A DNA stretch of 64,000 bases from Rhyzopertha dominica (taxonomy: Eukaryota; Arthropoda; Insecta; Coleoptera; Bostrichidae), in the NCBI GenBank assembly GCA_025024175.1, contig QCXZ01000041.1, positions 14,193,786 through 14,257,785 of the forward strand, in the 5' to 3' direction. The notes beneath the pieces are model-generated. The model was not told where the DNA came from. It worked only from the letters and a program-made list of their open reading frames with translations, and did no database searches. The position numbers and the translations under genes were made by a program. Of the stretch, positions 1-14,400 are shown in pieces; position 1 is the stretch's first letter; every line of letters starts with the position of its first letter.

Positions 1-1640
1 TTGATAGTATATTGTTATTTTAAAATAACAACAAATTAATTGTTTATCAGAACTCATTGATTTTCACCACAAGAAGTAGCCTTTAGAAAGTTTTTCGAAT
101 CAAAAAAATATCTAAATAACATATTTTCCCAACCAGTCAAGATCACCAAGGTTTGCTTACAAAATGTAAGAGGGTTGCGCACAAATAATGTTCATGTGTT
201 ATTTAATGCGGCGTTGTCATACGAATATAATACTTTTTGTATTGATTGAAACATGGCATGTCTTAATAATTATTTTTTTAATGGAAAATCTATAGGAATG
301 GGCTCCAATTGCAGTTCATAAATCGCTTGTGCCTCATATACAGATATTTTGATTTTGTTATGGGAGTTATGGGAGTGTGTCGATGCGGTACTAGGTTTTT
401 CATCACTGGATGTTGCTATTTCGCTCTGATCGAATTCACCAACTGAGACCTACGTCAATCGCATTGAAGCAGTTAACTCTATTTATTATGGCAGCTAGGT
501 GGCTTTGTCATCATGTCAGTGTAACGCTGACAGATGGCATTGCCATCCTAAATTCTTACTTGCATTATACCATTGCTTTGGTATATAAGCAAAACCAGTT
601 CTATGCCGTACTGTCCGCACTAGACCTAAACTGCACTGATGAGCTATAATGATAGCGAAATAGATCTCCAATTGGTTGCGGTGCAGACAGCACAGCATAG
701 ACATGCATTTTAATCTATTTATGAATGTTATTCTGGTGTGTACTGTATAATTTTGCATTTCATGTTCTTTTTTGTTTAATAATGTTGTAAATAATATTGG
801 TTGTACATTACATTAGTTTTTTGTAATACATAATGTGTGTTAGTAAGAAATTGCGCTCCTTTGGTCACTTTGGTGAAACTTGTCGATGCTTATATCATCC
901 TTCATTTATAATAACCATTGATCATATAAATGTACCCGCTCAACAATTAGTGATTTTTGTTTACTTTTAAACAGTTTCTAAATGATACTCATCAGTTACT
1001 TGATAATGTAGTTAACGTTCCTTATACTCTATTGTCAAAAGTCAGATCTGCAATAAACAGAACAATAAACAAAAAACCATTTAGCCGTAGTAATAGAATG
1101 GTTTGATAACTCATAAACGTTTCAAAAATACTAGAAGTAGTGACAACTACATTTTGTTCTGAGAACCGGGAAAAAATGCGAAGTAGAATAAAGTATATGT
1201 TCGTGGTATTGAGGACCCGTCACTTTCAAATTCAACAAAAATTCTGGAAATACATTAGGGCGAAGAAAGAAAGGCGGACATTTTCCAGAAATCATACTTT
1301 ATGATGATCTAATGGAGTGTATGTACCTAGTCCTCTTTGAGATATCTACTCTTTACATCTCATATTTTCAAAGCAGCGTATATTTCGGATCAAACTATGT
1401 CTCGAGTTAAGCGATGTAAAAGTTACTTCTCAGAATGTGTAGGAAAATTACTATCTTTAAAGCAACATTTGTCATGTGGACTTGATAGAATTCCTGCCGA
1501 TATACGCTGCACTTGAGCTTACACATAGTGCTGTTCATTCGCAATGGTGCCTAACATTTTCATCCATTTCGTGCCTCAAATACTTAATCAAAAATTGTTA
1601 AAAATTTTCCTAAGTACTATTTTACAATTTGCATGTGTGT
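1..1640. other. AT-rich non-coding stretch with one repeat copy
   Basis: No convincing gene is seen. The only structure recognised is a copy of interspersed repeat family B at about 486-712 (separate entry). The open frames at 410-758 lie inside that repeat and run on both strands, so they are not believed to be genes. Confidence 0.6.
486..712 (-). repeat. Interspersed repeat family B, copy 1
   Basis: The reverse complement of this stretch matches 23787-23967 and, for its other end, 23598-23672. Shared landmarks include gcatgtctatgctgtgctgt, ctcatcagtgcagtttaggt, taccaaagcaatggtat and aatttaggatggcaatgcc. A more diverged copy lies at 22411-22635. No coding capacity or terminal repeats were recognised, so the class (SINE or MITE) is not assigned. 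Confidence 0.8.
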
Positions 1641-1644
1641 TTTT

Positions 1645-3160
1645 GAACTTATTTTAGTTTAAGTTTGACTAAATAAACAAATAAATGTGCGGTAGTACAT
1701 AAAGCTCCTTAATTGTTATATTACGACACGTGTTATTCTTACTATACGGTAATTTTATAATTATAAGGGTAAAATAAAAAATATAAGTTTAGCCAGTAAA
1801 CAGGAAATTGTGTCTCATTGTGCTTACTTATTGAAAAAAAAACATACTTTTAACATGTGGCGCTTCCTATTGGCAATCCGTAAGAATTTTAATTAGTCGG
1901 CTTCCAAATAATTTGTTGAGTATCCTTAGTGAAGTTATCACTAGCTGTAACCAACGATACACAAACTAGTATATATGTCGTAGGCATATTGCAAAAATAG
2001 GCGTTTATGAAACGCCTAGGCTCTTCGAAAATGACTGGACTAAATGTAAAATGCAGCAATAACCAGCATGATTTGACGTTGCGCCTGATACATTTAGGCG
2101 TTTTGCCATACGTTTAAGTGTTTTACAAAACGCGTATGCCAGGTTCGGCATATTTTAAAACAATGCCACTCCGTTGCCGAAACATTCCATTGAAGATATA
2201 ATGACCGAAAAAGATTTAGAAAGGGTTATTTGCGCACCACATAACACTAAACAATATTCCACCAGAGAATGAAAATCAATGCACTTGATTTTGATTTTAC
2301 TGAAATTGACGGCGTAATGCTTTCAACTGTCACTATAGATCTACCCCAGAAAATGTTGATGGTCAAGCACTATATCTTGAAGAAGTTGTCATCCTTATAC
2401 GTTTTACATGTTATTGAGACATACATATTTTATATTCTGTTTTACACTTACGTGTTTCTATTGTATGTTTAAATGGAAACTTATGTAAACGGCTTCCTAA
2501 AATTTTGCATTTCATTAGAGAAATATTTTTTTACATATAAGTACCTAAGTATTTTTATTGAGTGTTAATATAAGTAGGTACCTAAACAAATGCTCAAATT
2601 TTTCATTATTAGAATGACGATATTTTTTTTGAAAAGTGTATTTCTTGTTTTGCATTCACATAATAATGTATTTTCATGTGTTTAAATAAATACGTCAACA
2701 GATAGATTTTCTATCACTTGTTTGATTAAGGTCGGCTTATTGTAAAATAGTGCTTGGAGTGGCATTGTTCTAAAATACTCCCAAATTCGCATACGCGTTT
2801 AGTAAAACGCCTAAATGTATCAGGCGCAATGTTTTTGCCGGCGAATTCTAGCTTTAACGGATTGCTGATAGATGGCGCCCCATGTTAAGTGTATAATTTT
2901 CTAATAAGTTATGCACAATGTGACATCCTTTTTACTGGTTGAAAGTTAGGTTTTATTTTCATTTCAAGTTATAAAACCACAAATACTAACCATTCAGTTT
3001 AACACCATAAGTATAAAATTACCGTATAATAACAATGCTTATCGTAATACAACTATTAAGAAGCTATGTCCTACCACACATTTATTTGTTTGTCTACTCT
3101 AAGCGACTTTAATTACGCAAAATCTAATGATAAACAACGAATTTAGATAAGCGCAAAAAG
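1645..3160. repeat. Large imperfect palindrome (fold-back element) built on repeat family A
   Basis: Two copies of repeat A face each other: minus orientation at about 1645-1901 and plus at about 2837-3160. Inside them a second inverted pair (about 2080-2175 against 2752-2835) shares gcgcctgatacatttaggcg and aaaacgcgtatgc. About 580 bp lie between the inner arms, including a small open frame (2269-2472) without recognisable homology. A perfect short palindrome, aggcgtttatgaaacgcct, lies near 2000. The layout suits a fold-back or TIR DNA element. The left arm has about 160 extra bases between the outer and inner repeats. Confidence 0.7.
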
Positions 3161-3639
3161 TTGTGAAACGATACTTAAATTTAAAAAAAAATTGAGCACT
3201 TAACCTTTTCCGTGTTGTAACTTTTCAGAGCATATTGAAAGTTTAAAGGTATTACATATTCTTGTCACGTCCTCCTATTGCATGAACATTATTATGTGTT
3301 TTACTCTGAATAAGATGATAAATAAAGAACCAAAAATGTAAAAATCTTATATTGTTACGTTGCCGCCATCTAACGGTGACATGTGAAACCCTCGACGTTT
3401 TCTCTGCTCTTTCTAAGAGGGCCGTTTTTGCAGCATGACAGATGGGAAAGATCGTTATCCCTTTACATGGAGCTATCCGTAGTCGCCATATTAACTCCAA
3501 AAAGAGCGGGAAATTTGAATGTGGCAGAATCGGGATATTTGGATGTTATTTGTTATTGTGTAACGTTAGGGTAAAATATTTACTATTTGAGTTTTTATAT
3601 TTTTTTTGTTATTATTTAGATAATTAATTCTTCAGATTA

Positions 3640-4390
3640 CCGAAGATCCTCTAATAGATCCATTTGTCATTGCTGGTAACAATATTAATAACCACATGAA
3701 GGTTTGGCGAGTTTTGAACCATGCAGAATTCATGTATCACAAAAATTGCTTCCTGTAGACATAGAGAAAAGATTAATATGCTGCAGATCGTTACCTGAAC
3801 AGATTAACAACGAAAACTTTTTAAACTATATTACATGGACTGAAAAAAAATTGTTTTACAAACTGCCATATTTAATAGAAACAACGAACATGTTTGGCAT
3901 CAGAGAATCCAAAATTTAACAGACAAATTAAAAATCAAAATAGATTTGGTTCAAATGTTTGGGCAGGGATTTTAGGAATTTTTGAACAAACGTTAAATGG
4001 CCAACGATATCCAGATCTACCACGGACTCATCTTTAAAATTATTTAGAAGAGGATTGCCAATCTTATGGTATCAACATAATGGCACACCACCACATAAAA
4101 GCAGAAAAGTTAGTGACTTTGTTACTGAAAACTTTGGTGATTGATGGATTGGTAATACAGGAACCATTCATTGTCTTGCTAGGTCCCCAGATTTAACACC
4201 ATTAGCTTTCTTTCTATGAGGTGTATTAAAAAATAAAATATATTCGCAACTGGTACAAGACATTGAAGATTTCAGAACTAAAATCTTGAATTATTCTTTT
4301 GCTGCTCTGAAAAGGAAGTAGAAGCAATAGGACGGAGAATAAATGTGTCTAGCACAAGATGAAGGTAATTTTGAACACCTATTGTTTTAC
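3640..4390 (+). pseudogene. Tc1/mariner-superfamily transposase relic
   Basis: Reading across frames gives pieces of an insect mariner-like transposase: NVWAGILG and TLNGQRYPDLP near 3955-4020, then FGD-stop-WIGNTGT and ARSPDLTPLAFFL near 4130-4220, followed by GVLKNKIYS. The family normally reads NVWAGI, LNGxRYL, RWIGRGGP and PRSPDLTPLDFFLWG in that order. Several stops and frameshifts separate the pieces, so it is dead. The N-terminal third is not identifiable, and no terminal repeats were recognised. Confidence 0.8.
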
Positions 4391-5475
4391 TGCTATTTTA
4401 ATTCTAATAATCTCATATCGCATGTCTGAATTATAGTTTATATTGTTTCTTTATTTACAACTCAAAACCTTGCAGTTTTAATTATTTATTTAATTTTAAC
4501 CACGTAAATTATAAAATATCATTCATTATTTGTTTCTATAACCTAGTTAATTAATAGATATGTTATTTATGTGTTGAAGATACATTTCACTGGCTGCTTT
4601 CTGTTTTATAAATAAAAAATGGCATGTTTTTTTTTTCGTTTCCCTAATTAATTTTTGTTTAATTTATTTCTAATAACACAGATCTAAACGACACTTCTAT
4701 TCAGTTGCCATAAACAACATGTCATTAAATGTTTTTTCACAACCATCTTGATAAACTACAACAAATTATAATTTTTTAAAATTTTCATTTGTACTTTTGT
4801 AATTTATTGTATTAAGTATATAGCATTGAAATCGTCTTAAAAAAACCCTATTGATATATGTCTAAATATGGCGTCCATAAGAAAAAATAAAGTTGATCAT
4901 GAAATAACAAAAACCAAACATTTTAGAAACAAAAGGCTATCACTAATCGATGCAGTGTAAAAAGGTGCCTTAAGAATGTGTTTAAGTAATTGCTAAAGAA
5001 ATTATAAACAAAAAAATTACAAACAAATTTCGAAAGTAGAGTTTTTCACTTTTTCTTAATTTCAACAAAAACCGATTGAGATAAATCAATTAATTTTGTA
5101 AACTATTGAAGAGCATTAAAATACACCACTTTGCCCCCATTTAACAGCCTTCATACTTCTTACTGTTTCCGAGATCTCAATGGTGAGCCACGAATTTGTT
5201 ACACCCTGTACTTACCAATGTCAGCCTAACATTTTTCTTCATGTCATGAGCGATTTTCCTATACGCTGTAGTAAAAAACGTGTTAGACTTCCAATACTGG
5301 TTTTCTGTTAGTAACAATGTCATCATTCGATTGCAGCAAAACATCAAAAAATCAAATATAATAACTTTATTGAATAAAAAATAAGTATTATTTGATCCAA
5401 ATATAAAATTATAATACTTTAAATTGGCACTTTTAATGTAAGAATAATTACATAAATGCACTTAAAATGCAGTAA
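4391..5475. other. Intergenic, including the ATP13A 3' UTR
   Basis: AT-rich sequence between the mariner relic and the ATP13A stop codon. A minus-strand AATAAA at 5366-5371, about 105 nt after the stop, is a plausible polyadenylation signal. Nothing else was recognised. Confidence 0.6.
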
Positions 5476-8400
5476 TTACAATGCAGCACTGCCACCACAT
5501 TGTATGTTAAACCTTTCCATAAAGTCTGTTTGCTGCAAAAGACGTTTATACTTATTTTTAGGATGTTTCTTTCTGGAAATGATCTGGATCAACCATTTCA
5601 GCCAAATACTCTCAGATATATAAGTCTGAAAAAAAATATTTTAATAAATAAGGAAAATGTGTGATTCTGAGAATGACTTACTTCTATGAAGACCGATACA
5701 AAGAAGTGGGTTATTGGAAAGAGAAGTAAACAATACCTAAAAGAAAGTTGCTCATAAGAGTCATGGTGCGTCAAGTAAATAACATCAAAAATATCCGCCA
5801 GCTTCTCAGGTGGACAGACAACCAACCAAGTCAAAAAACAAATCAATCCTAGTGCAGTAACGATAAACCAAAAATTCGTTATTAGCCTTTCCCTGTACGG
5901 TTTGCCCTTTGAATAAACGGTGGCCAAAATTATATACTGATAACTGGACACAAGGAACAAAACTGTGTTTTCCCAGCTCTCTATGATCTCTTCTTTGCCA
6001 GGTGGCAGTGGCACAAACCACTCTTGGTTGTATAAATAAATGAGAGAGCCAATCTGAATTAGCAAACATACAAGCACCTGCAAAATTAAGGGTATCACAT
6101 TCATTTTGGAAACGAGAGATCCTAAAGGGGCCTTGGGCACCAATTTCCTTGCAGGACCTGAAAAACCAAAACAATAGAGAAAAGGCTGGCTACAGCAACA
6201 TGTTTTTACCTTGTCTTCCTATGGTAACAGCTAAGCTTGTTGTCACAATCAAATCGATAAATAAAAATTGAAAATCTCCTAGTATTGAATGACACTAAAA
6301 AACGTATTCAATTAAAATTTAAAAAAAAATACAAGAAATATAGACTTACATGGTACAAAATAAGTATTGAGATGAACTGAATCAAACTGTAGAGAGCCAT
6401 GTATTTAAACATTGCAAAACTAGTTACTAGAGTGCACCGTCCTTCTAACAACAAATGAAGAACACACAATATGTTTGNTATGGCTNATGTAAAGGGTGCA
6501 GCNACACTAGCCTCTGCTTGGGATAGAGACACACCAACATGGGCTGCTTTTAAGGCCTAAAAAAGGACCACACAAAACCCATTAAGATATGCAAAAGACA
6601 AATGTTTTAGTTAATATCCCATGCTGATGAGGACTAACTATTTTGAAACACTCACCCCACAATCATTTGCACCATCTCCGACCATAGAGACTACATAATC
6701 TAATTTTTGAAGGCTCGTCACTAGCTGAGTCTTTTGATCTGGTTGAAAACGAGCAAAAACCGTCGTTCTCACTATTAAATGTGGAATTAGGTCAGGATAA
6801 AAAATTCTGAGCTTGGTCCAAGTACGGCCATCCAATGCAAAGTGGCAATTCTAAAAATCATTTTGATATACCTACATAATCAAATGCTTAAATTATTACT
6901 CACATTGTCAAATAAGTTTAAGGCGACTTCTCTATCATCTACCAATGTGTCAACATTGTCTACGAAAATCTTTGGTAGTTGGGAATTATCGTCATTTTCG
7001 ACTTTTATCACTAACACTTTAGCATGTGGACTAATCATATCACAATTGCGAGCTACAGAAATGGCAGTGTAAAGATTATCACCTGTTATCATCACTGTTC
7101 GAATGTTGGCATTGTGCAGTATTTTTATCACAGGTGCAGATTCTTCTTTCAATGCATTCTGCATAACCAGGAGACCAATGAAAGTCATATCTTGTTCAAT
7201 CTGCACAAAAAATATACCAGGGTTACAAGAATTGCACCAGTTACCTACATGGGTCATTCAGTAAATAAGGAGACAGATTGCAATAATAGCTCAAAAACAG
7301 TTGCTGGGGGCTATGTTGAAAATAACCAAAGCTCTGCATTAAATAAACCGTTTTTGAACTGTAGCAATTTGTTTATTTACTGAATGACCTTCTTATCTTG
7401 ATAAAACGACCTAACATACTAAAGTTAAGTGCTACTTATGTTATGGTTTCTGAATTATGTAAAATGATTTAATCTCCAGTCAGTGTAATAATAATAATGC
7501 AGTTCAAAAATCAACATTTTTTAGCATTATTTCAAGGTGGCAAACCCTCCAGGAATTGAAAATTCATTGACATTTCGCTAGGTAAAAACAAAACAATAAC
7601 AGCACCTGAAACGTCTTTTTTTACTCCAAATTTCTACAAAATTAAAAGCATACACATAAAAAAAATACAAATTAATGGAAATTAAATATGTACCTATGGC
7701 ATTTTATCATTTTTAACTTTAAAATTTATTCATTGCCACCTGAACGCTAAACTTCCAAAACAAACCATTTATTAATGATGTAGGTTCACATTTATTTGTG
7801 AATTTAGGGTTATTTCATCAGGGCATTTTTATTACCTAGTTATTTCCAAATTTCAATGAATTTAATAAGTGGCCTTTTTGATAAATATGTAAAATATCAC
7901 ATTACTATTAATTTCAAAACATTGGCCTGTACCTAAAAGATGGTTTGCGAACAATGAATAATTTTGATGCAATTGCCAAGATCTTAAATGTTTTTTCATA
8001 CTTATAGGTATTGCAATTTCTAAATGTTCTACCAACATATTCACAATTACAGTCTTTTCATCTCAATTTGTATACACCACATTAATTAAGCACAGGAACT
8101 GTATCTTTATTATTAAAAAGAGCTTTTTTAAATTAAAATGGGTTCAAAAATAAATAAAATATTTTTATTTTTTTTTAAATTTTGTTGCTAACTTTGCCTT
8201 TGTAAGAACTGAATATTTTTTATTGGACTGTGAAATATTCATTATAGGAAAATTTTCATTTATTTATTTATTACATAGTTTCTTATTTAATAATTAGTCT
8301 ACTGTTTTAGCTTTTATACAGTTAATTTTATCTTTTTTATTACACTTAATTTATGAATAAATTTAATTTTATTTAAACATACTTTTACCAGCCTGCTTAA

Positions 8401-11400
8401 ATTACTATGCAAAACAGCCATTTTATATTGACATAGATACAAAGACATACTGTGTATGAATATTCCAGTGCTAGTTGGTTTCTTGAATATACTAAATTCA
8501 ATTTTACAATTAACTTTTTCTAATAATATACCTAAAAAAAATCTTTGTTTTTGTTTTCAATTTCTAAATCAAATGAATATTAGATTTTTTAGTGTTCAGG
8601 TGGTTAACAAAATTTTTAATTCTTCTAAATTATCTGTTCAAATACCTATAATGTTGTTAGCATATCTTTGATAAAATGAAATATTATTTCTATAAATATT
8701 TGAATTATTAATTAATCTCATTCAATTTATAATTGTCCATATACATATTAGCAATAATTGGTGACAAAGGGCTACTCACAGATAAGCATTTTGAACATAC
8801 GTAATATTACAGTAATTGAAAAAATTTGCTTTGGGCAAATAGAAAGTAACTTTAATAAATAATCTGCTCTTTCGTTTGATAAATTACTATTATAAAACTT
8901 TTCATTTATTTACATAATATTTCATTAAATGGAATATTTGTTTATAAAGTATATATCTAAAGAGAGAAGAGTAGCATTATGTTGAAAATCAGCTGATTTC
9001 AAATTATTAATTAAATCCATAGATTTTTTAATAACAAACTGTAGTTGTAAATAATATTATCTTTGATACATTCAATAAAAATTTTTGTAAAAAGAATATG
9101 TAGGGGAGTTAATATAAGCTACTACTGGCCGAATATGAATTAAATCAGGTATTTGTGTAATTTGTATAAGCCATACATTTTTGGTATTCTGGTATTTTCT
9201 GGTGTAAACTTTTTATTAATTTCGGGAGTTATTATTAACTTAGCTGAATTTAACGTTGTTTTACCTTTTGGTATAGTTATTGATTGCAATTTGTTTAATA
9301 TGAAAATGGTTGCTATCTATAAAATTTTGCATCTTTTTTATGATAATTAACCTAATAATAACTAATGTATTACCCTTATCAGCTCTAGTACATACATACT
9401 AAATTATTGCTTTTGATTTTTTCTTTATCTCTACCATTATTTTATCATTAAAATTACTCCTATGTTGTGATTCTAAAGATTTTCTTATTAATGATTTGAA
9501 ACCATCTTTTACTGCATTTTTGTTTATGCAATCTGAACTACTTTTCTTTTATTCTTCTGTGATGTAATTTTAAGTTGGGGCAAAAATTTATTACAAGCCT
9601 TAAAACATACATCTTTTCTTCGGTAAATGTTGTATGTTTAAAACCCCTGTGTAGAAAATATCCGGTGTGATTTGACTGCACTCTCATCTGTGCTTGGTTT
9701 TATTTTTTTTACTTTTAACCTTGCAGCTTCTTAAATAATATTTCTTTTCTCAATTCCTATAATTTTTACCAATTTAACACTTAAAAATATTGAAACAAGC
9801 AAACTTGACAACAACCCAAAAAGCAAGCTACATGCCAGCAACACAAACATAATATTAATTTAAATCAAATAAGTAATTTAGAACATGACAATTGAAATTA
9901 CAAAAATCATTTAGAATAGTAAAATTGTGTTCCCTAATAATTCTGTTAATTTCTAAAATTTCCAAATAATTTAATTCTGATGATTTACTGCACAAATGTA
10001 ATGAATTTAAATTGTCTAGCGTAGCAGTGTGTTTATTTAACAATAAATGGTTACCTAACAAAAAATTTACAATATCTGTATTTTTATACTTTTCAAATTG
10101 TTTTAAATGTTCTTTAGCTCTAATTAAAAAAGATCTTCACGTTTGCCCAACATAAACTGAGTTGCCATCATTGCATGAAAAACTATAAAAGCCTAAAATT
10201 ATTTAAAACTTAAATTTGGTCTTTATTACGGACTAAACGGGAAAACACGCGGCCTACGGTAGAAAAAGCAATATTTATTCTATGAGAAGAAAATAATTTA
10301 GATAGGCTAACTGAGACGACCAGCAAACTTAAGAGGAAACCAAACCTCAACTTGTTCATCAAAGTAAGTAGTAAAGAAAGAAAATTTAAATTTTCTCAAA
10401 TACTTAAAATAGTTTTTTCTATTAAATAATTTGGAAAATTGTTATTGAAAGCAATTTGGAGAATACACTCAATTCTTTTTCAAAAGCATTTAGTGACAGT
10501 GATACTTAAAAAAATCGGTTAACTGTACTGATGATAGCTACTTGTTAGATGCAAGCGCTCTATAATTAAAAAAATAAAGTGGATTATACTTCAAGTAAAG
10601 TTTTCTTAAAGAAGAATTCATTAAAAGTCTAAAAGATAATTAAAAATCACTATTCCATGAATTTAATACTGAAACAAGTGTTACAAAAATTAAGTGCATA
10701 AAACAAGTAATATTGCCATCTCAACGAAGGACTAATTCAACTAAGCTTGTGGCATTTTTATAATATTTTAAAGAAATTAAGAAAAAAATTAAACACTACT
10801 GCATAGTAAAACCCATGGAATGTTTAATTAACAAACAATAGTCATACCCCATTCCTCATAACCAGTTCCTTGTGCAATTTGCAGTTTGTGACTTACCACT
10901 TCCCTCTTTACTTTTTGAGCCTCCTTCCACCTGAATTTCTTGGGTAACTCCTTATACCCGAATGCAATCACACGAAATCCCTGAGAACTATAACTGGCGA
11001 GGCACTCTGCAAAATTCTTAGGCACCGTGTCACTCTGGCACATCGCATGTATCCTTTCAGGAGCCCCTTTTGTAAAAGCCACCATGTGGTCTGTGTCCAG
11101 TGCACGACAAATGACTGTCATGCACTGCTGGTTTGAAGAAAATGGAAACTGGCGAATTATACCGATTTCATATGGTAAAGACTGAAATTACGATGAGTAT
11201 AGCAAAATATCGTTAGATTAAGACTAAAACAGCATACTTCCGTGTCTCCTGAACCACATGAACTTGCACATTGCTTTGGTTTAACTACAGTCGGAGCTAA
11301 AAGGTCATACATTGCACTTTCTGGAACTTCAGGTTCCTCTAGTTCCTAAAACATGAGGATTATTTGACTGGGTACAGGGAAAAAACATAGGTATGTTGTC

Positions 11401-14400
11401 AAAAAATGTAAAATGCAGTATGTGGTATGTTACTTTTCAAAGATTAAACTCCACCAAGTCCAAACTTTTTCGACTTTATTTACAAATGAATTGGCAAAGC
11501 ACTTTCAGCTACTACTAGCAATCGTCAGTACCTTATAAACTATGAGAATTACAAAAGAATTTAAATAAATAAATTTTAAAGACATGGACAACAAGTAGTG
11601 GCCGCAATAGTAACATCAGTGGCAGATGACAATAAACAAAACCCTAATAATGAGGTTTCTCCCCATGCACATTTAAAGAATCCAACTTATCCACGTGCCA
11701 TTAACTCTTTGAACACCAAAAGTTCTAAGGCAGTGCCAAAGAAAATAGGAACTAAAGCAGATTCCAACAGAGACTCTAGGTGTCCAAAGAAAAACGGCAT
11801 AGATTTATTTACACAGAATTAGAATATCTGTTAGTGCTACAGCAATCTCAGATTATGTGAAGTCAGATGAGGATTTAGCCAACGTTGACATTAGGGTGGA
11901 AGCATTGCCTTCAGGCGAGAACCCATTTAAATTCAAAAATAAACTGTATGATGCTTGTTTTTGGCCAGGTGGAGTGGGCGTAAAAAGATTTGATTTTAGA
12001 AGACACAAAGAATCAGTTGATGAATGATGACCTTAGACGAATGCATGTGTGGCTTTGTGATAAAAGTATGTGTTTAAATATTAATAAATCTAAATTTATG
12101 TGGATAGGTAGCAAACATAGTTTAAATGGAATAGACAACAATATAAGAGTTAGTGTTAGTGACCAAATGTTAGAGCGAATACATATGATCAAGTGTCTTG
12201 GTATTGTACTAGACGCTCAATTGAAGTTAAACTTGCATGCTAATTTCATATTTCGAAAAATGTCTAAAAAGGCCAATTTAATGTGCAGGATAAGAAAGAA
12301 AATTGATCTTAAGACTACCTTATTATTGTATAAAACTACTGTATTGCCACATATTGATTACTGCAGTAGTATATTGTTCAATCTACAGAGTTGTGCTGTT
12401 GGGCAGCTTCAAAAAATACAAAATAGATGTTGGGAACGGTACTGAAATGTAGCAGATACACACTTATCAAATCTATGCTAAATGCTCTGGAAGTTATGAG
12501 TATGAGCCAAAGAATGGTAAATCGAATTTTTAAAATATATATTTAATTAATAATAATTACTGAAGATGACACCTCAATACTTGCATGCAAATTTAAGGTA
12601 TAATTTTAATATACAGGGTGTCCCATTTTCGTCGTAATTGTAGGGTATCTCGGTAACTATTAATGCTAGAGGGTTGCGGTTTCGACATTACTTTTTTGTT
12701 CTGAGTTCAGCTGTACCGTCGCGATTTTTGTATCGTCTTTTGTTTTAAAGCCATAGCCAACTTTTGGAAAATGTAACATTTCCCCAACTCTTATATTTCT
12801 CGCTTTGGTGTGTAGATACAAAAAAAACTGTAAAGACATTATTTATAGATATTTTTATTTAGAATCCAGTGTCGTACCCCGTAATTTTTTAGGAGGTCAC
12901 ATTTTTTATATATAACACAAACTTGCATTTTTTAAAATAGAAACCATAGTTGGCTTTGCTAGGGTTGAAAAGGCCTATTTTTTCTGATTAAAAAATGCAT
13001 ACATTATTAGGTTTATTTTACTAATTTTGGAATTATTCAGATTTTTTAAAATAATTTAATCATATTTTACGTTTACATCCAGGAGGCTATGGGATAAGAA
13101 AAAATAATATATGCATATTTGAACACATACATAAGCATTTTTTTATCGATAATCTAGGAGACCGTGTAACTAATGAAAATGATTGTTTATTTGGAGATAA
13201 GTACCTATGCATTGTTTATCATCAAATATTTACATCCATTTTGACGAAAAAACGTAAAATCTCATTGTATTATTACAAAAATTGGAATAATACCAAAATT
13301 AGTAAAGATAAACCTAACCACTATACATTTTTTTAATCAGCAAAAATAGTTCTTTTCAACCATAGCAAAGCCAACTATGGTTTCCACTTAACAAAATGCA
13401 AGTTTGTGTTATATTTCAAAAATGTGACCCCCTAAAAAAATGCTGAGTACGCCTCTGAATACAGAATAAAAATATCTATAAAAAATGTCTACTGGTTTTT
13501 TGTGTCTACATAGCTAGTCGAGATATTGAGAACTGAAGAAATGTTACATTTTCCAAAAGTTGGCTATGGCTTTAAAACAAAAGATGATATAAGAATGGCG
13601 ATGGTACAGCTGCATTCACAACAAAAAAGTAATACAGTACTCTAGCATTAATAGTTAGCAAGATACCCTACAATTACAACGAAAATGGGACACCCTGTAC
13701 ACACATATCCTACTAGACAGCAGGGTGATTTTTTGTGTCTATGAGTAATACTAGTTACACTTTCGGTGGGCATGTCTAAAGGTTTGATACTATTTAATAA
13801 ATTACCACAGCATATAAAGAGATGTGAAAATTACAATTTTTTTTTGAGGTTGTTGGCAACATACGTTTTACAAACTTTTGAATAGATTGTGATTTTAATT
13901 TTTGAACGTGTATAAAATGGTGCTTTTTTATTTTTTTTCCATTTATGCTGATATAATAAATGTTAATTTTGCATTTCTTTTCTGTAAACATGATATGTAT
14001 TCATATTAGCTATATGCTAAATAAAGACATTATTATTATTATAATTTGTGTGGAATATGTTACATGTAGTAGTGACTTGGTGTAACTGTAATTCACTGAT
14101 TGCACTCTAAAGCAACTCATGAAACACGAATTTGATGAAGATTTTATGGAATAGACAAAATTTTTAGCTAAATATAGGTGGTTTAATGGTTGTACGGAAA
14201 GCATATATTTATGTAGATATTTAAAAAATAACACAAATTTACAACAAGCCCATGAAAGAACCACTTCGTTGGAACTGCGATTTAACGGCTTTGGCATTTC
14301 CCACCAACAACTGATTTCACACAACAAAAACAACAATGTTAAGAATACTGTCGCAAAAGGAAGAAAGATGCTCGAATACACGTGCTGGCAGCAAAAGTGT

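Noticed and set aside
410..758. Open frames on both strands as small genes
   Set aside because: They lie in interspersed repeat B, overlap antisense to each other and have no family features.
2269..2472. 67-codon frame as a gene
   Set aside because: It is inside the core of a fold-back element, and its C-terminal half is simple hydrophobic AT-rich translation.
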